This document shows, piece after piece, positions 62,062-62,978 of a stretch of 62,978 bases of DNA. Source of the stretch: Eubacteriaceae bacterium (GTDB taxonomy: Bacteria > Bacillota > Clostridia > Lachnospirales > Lachnospiraceae); the NCBI GenBank assembly GCA_910574915.1, contig CAJTCR010000029.1:1-62978 (forward strand), written 5' to 3'. The position numbers and the translations under genes were made by a program. The first letter of the stretch is position 1, and each line of letters opens with the position of its first letter. Below the pieces are notes generated by a model. The model did not search any database. It was not told the DNA's origin and worked only from the letters and a program-made list of their open reading frames with translations.

Positions 62062-62811
62062 ATGAAAGTCATATTTTTACATCACAGCAGTTTTTTGGTG
62101 GAGCTGGAACATACGATTCTGCTGTTTGATTATTTTGCGGGAGACCGTTTAAACGGGTTTCATTTTACCGGGACAATCCCGCAGCTAGACCCGCAAAAGG
62201 AGTTTTATGTATTTGCAAGCCACAAGCACCAGGATCATTTTGATATGGACAACCTAAAGCTTGCAGGGCAGTATCCGAAGGTGCGTTTTCTTTTTTCCAA
62301 AGACTGCAAGATGAGCCGCAATTTTCTTGCAAAGCATGGCTATGCGCCGGATGTGGCGGATCGGATTACGTATATGGCGCCGGAAAAGACGTATGAAGTC
62401 GGCGGGATCAAAGTCCGTACGCTGACGTCTACCGATGCTGGAGTTGCATTTTGCGTAAAAGCGGAGGATAAACATATCTATCATGCTGGGGATTTGAACT
62501 GGTGGTACTGGGAAGGAGTCGGGGACTTGATTAACGGGCGCATGGAGCGCGGCTTTAAGCGGGAAATGCGCAAAATCGAAAGAGAGCATTTCCATCTGGC
62601 GTTCGTATTGCTCGACTCGCGGCAGGAACAGGATGCGTTTAAAGGATTTGGATATTTTATGCAGCATATCGATGCCGACCACGTATTCCCTATGCATATG
62701 TGGCAGGACTACTCGCTGATCGAAACGTATAAAAAACGTACGGACAACGATTACTTTCTAAGCAGGATCGTAACCGTTACAAAAGAAAATGAAGTCTTTC
62801 AATTTGGATAA
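62062..62811 (+). CDS. MBL-fold metallo-hydrolase
   Basis: A 249-residue beta-lactamase-fold hydrolase (UlaG/YtkL-like group). The metal motif SHKHQDHFD (HxHxDH) lies near residues 57-65, IYHAGDLNWWYW provides the metal Asp, and MHMWQDYS the final His. The insert FKREMRKIEREHFHLAFVLL is characteristic of the group. The start is ATG 62062 after AGAGGAAA, where the fold begins (MKVIFLHHSSFLVELEHTIL). Third gene of the TetR operon; substrate unknown. Confidence 0.87.
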   Translation: MKVIFLHHSSFLVELEHTILLFDYFAGDRLNGFHFTGTIPQLDPQKEFYVFASHKHQDHFDMDNLKLAGQYPKVRFLFSKDCKMSRNFLAKHGYAPDVADRITYMAPEKTYEVGGIKVRTLTSTDAGVAFCVKAEDKHIYHAGDLNWWYWEGVGDLINGRMERGFKREMRKIEREHFHLAFVLLDSRQEQDAFKGFGYFMQHIDADHVFPMHMWQDYSLIETYKKRTDNDYFLSRIVTVTKENEVFQFG

Positions 62812-62814
62812 AGC

Positions 62815-62857
62815 AAAGGCTGACGCACCGGAAAAACCGGAATGCGGCAGCCTTTTT
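62815..62857 (+). terminator. Intrinsic terminator and intron target
   Basis: Stem AAAGGCTG-CGC with GCG-CAGCC around an ACCGG/CCGGA inner hairpin, followed by TTTTTG. The group II intron begins at the next base, exactly as at the left end. Confidence 0.85.
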
Positions 62858-62858
62858 G

Positions 62859-62978
62859 GTGTGCCCGGTGGGCACACGTTCTAACGGGTGAAAGTCCCCA
62901 ATCCGCCCGGCAGTGGGAAGGATACAGCCGAAGCCAAGGGTGTCCATCGTGAGGTGGAATCTGAAGAAAGGATTAGGC
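62859..62978 (+). mobile_element. Group II intron 5' end (class C-like), partial
   Basis: Begins with GTGTGCCCGG and continues through GGGTGAAAGTCCC, AAGGGTGTCC and GTGGAATCTGAAG to the contig end. It is an exact inverted copy of positions 1-120. Only the start of domain I is in the window; the reverse transcriptase and catalytic domain V are not. Inserted right after the terminator of the TetR operon. Confidence 0.85.

Overview
The window looks like one draft contig (about 63 kb) from an endospore-forming Firmicute, most likely a member of the Lachnospiraceae. Supporting signs are strong AGGAGG-type ribosome binding sites, spoIVA, a BglG/LicT-controlled PTS operon, and a B. subtilis-like gene order rplS - lepB - rbgA(ylqF) - lepB - rnhB - ylqG - ylqH - yraN. 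No rRNA, tRNA or CRISPR array was seen. Both contig ends are the same 120-nt 5' end of a class C group II intron, in opposite orientation. Each copy sits directly after a terminator-like hairpin, so the contig probably ends where the assembler met a repeat.

Layout. (1) 0.2-4.8 kb: a peptidoglycan/polysaccharide deacetylase, then a two-component system followed by two secreted proteins with three PepSY repeats each. (2) 4.8-8.2 kb: phosphoglucomutase between two stretches of palindromic intergenic repeats, then an A+T-rich leader holding a perfect 23-bp inverted repeat pair. (3) 8.2-36.6 kb: a large surface-polysaccharide locus. It has an XRE regulator, fused glycosyltransferases, a Wzm/Wzt-type ABC exporter with a carbohydrate-binding Wzt tail, and heptose-phosphate genes (HddA/GmhA-like). 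A visibly A+T-rich cassette (about 17.9-31.4 kb) follows, with two SAM methyltransferases (one fused to a GT4, one carrying a long coiled coil), a decayed O-acetylation pair, and a module of GT2, phosphodiesterase-like, HAD, two nucleotidyltransferases, a cupin and large membrane proteins. The locus ends with a CDP-sugar branch (RfbF, RfbH, YerE-like ThDP enzyme) and a GtrB-like GT2. (4) 36.6-41.1 kb: a rearranged scar, a secreted protein, a DHFR/RibD-like reductase and a BlaR1-like M56 sensor with a lipoprotein. (5) 41.1-45.6 kb: the licT-bglP-bglA beta-glucoside operon with two antiterminator/terminator switches. (6) 45.6-51 kb: another repeat cluster, the RNA ligase RtcB, a lipoprotein nuclease, an XRE membrane regulator and an AAA/PD-(D/E)XK protein. 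(7) 51-60.3 kb: conserved housekeeping genes interrupted by AbiE-like remnants, ending in spoIVA. (8) 60.3-62.9 kb: an AbrB antitoxin with an internally deleted PIN toxin, then an acetyltransferase - TetR - MBL hydrolase operon with palindromic operators.

How it fits together (inference): the locus probably builds a polymer on a lipid carrier in the cytoplasm, ends the chain with a methylated cap, and exports it through the ABC transporter whose Wzt tail recognises the cap. Phosphoglucomutase just upstream could supply glucose-1-phosphate for RfbF and other nucleotide-sugar routes. The CDP-sugar and heptose pathways are incomplete in the window, so the missing steps must be elsewhere or the pathways are novel or decayed.
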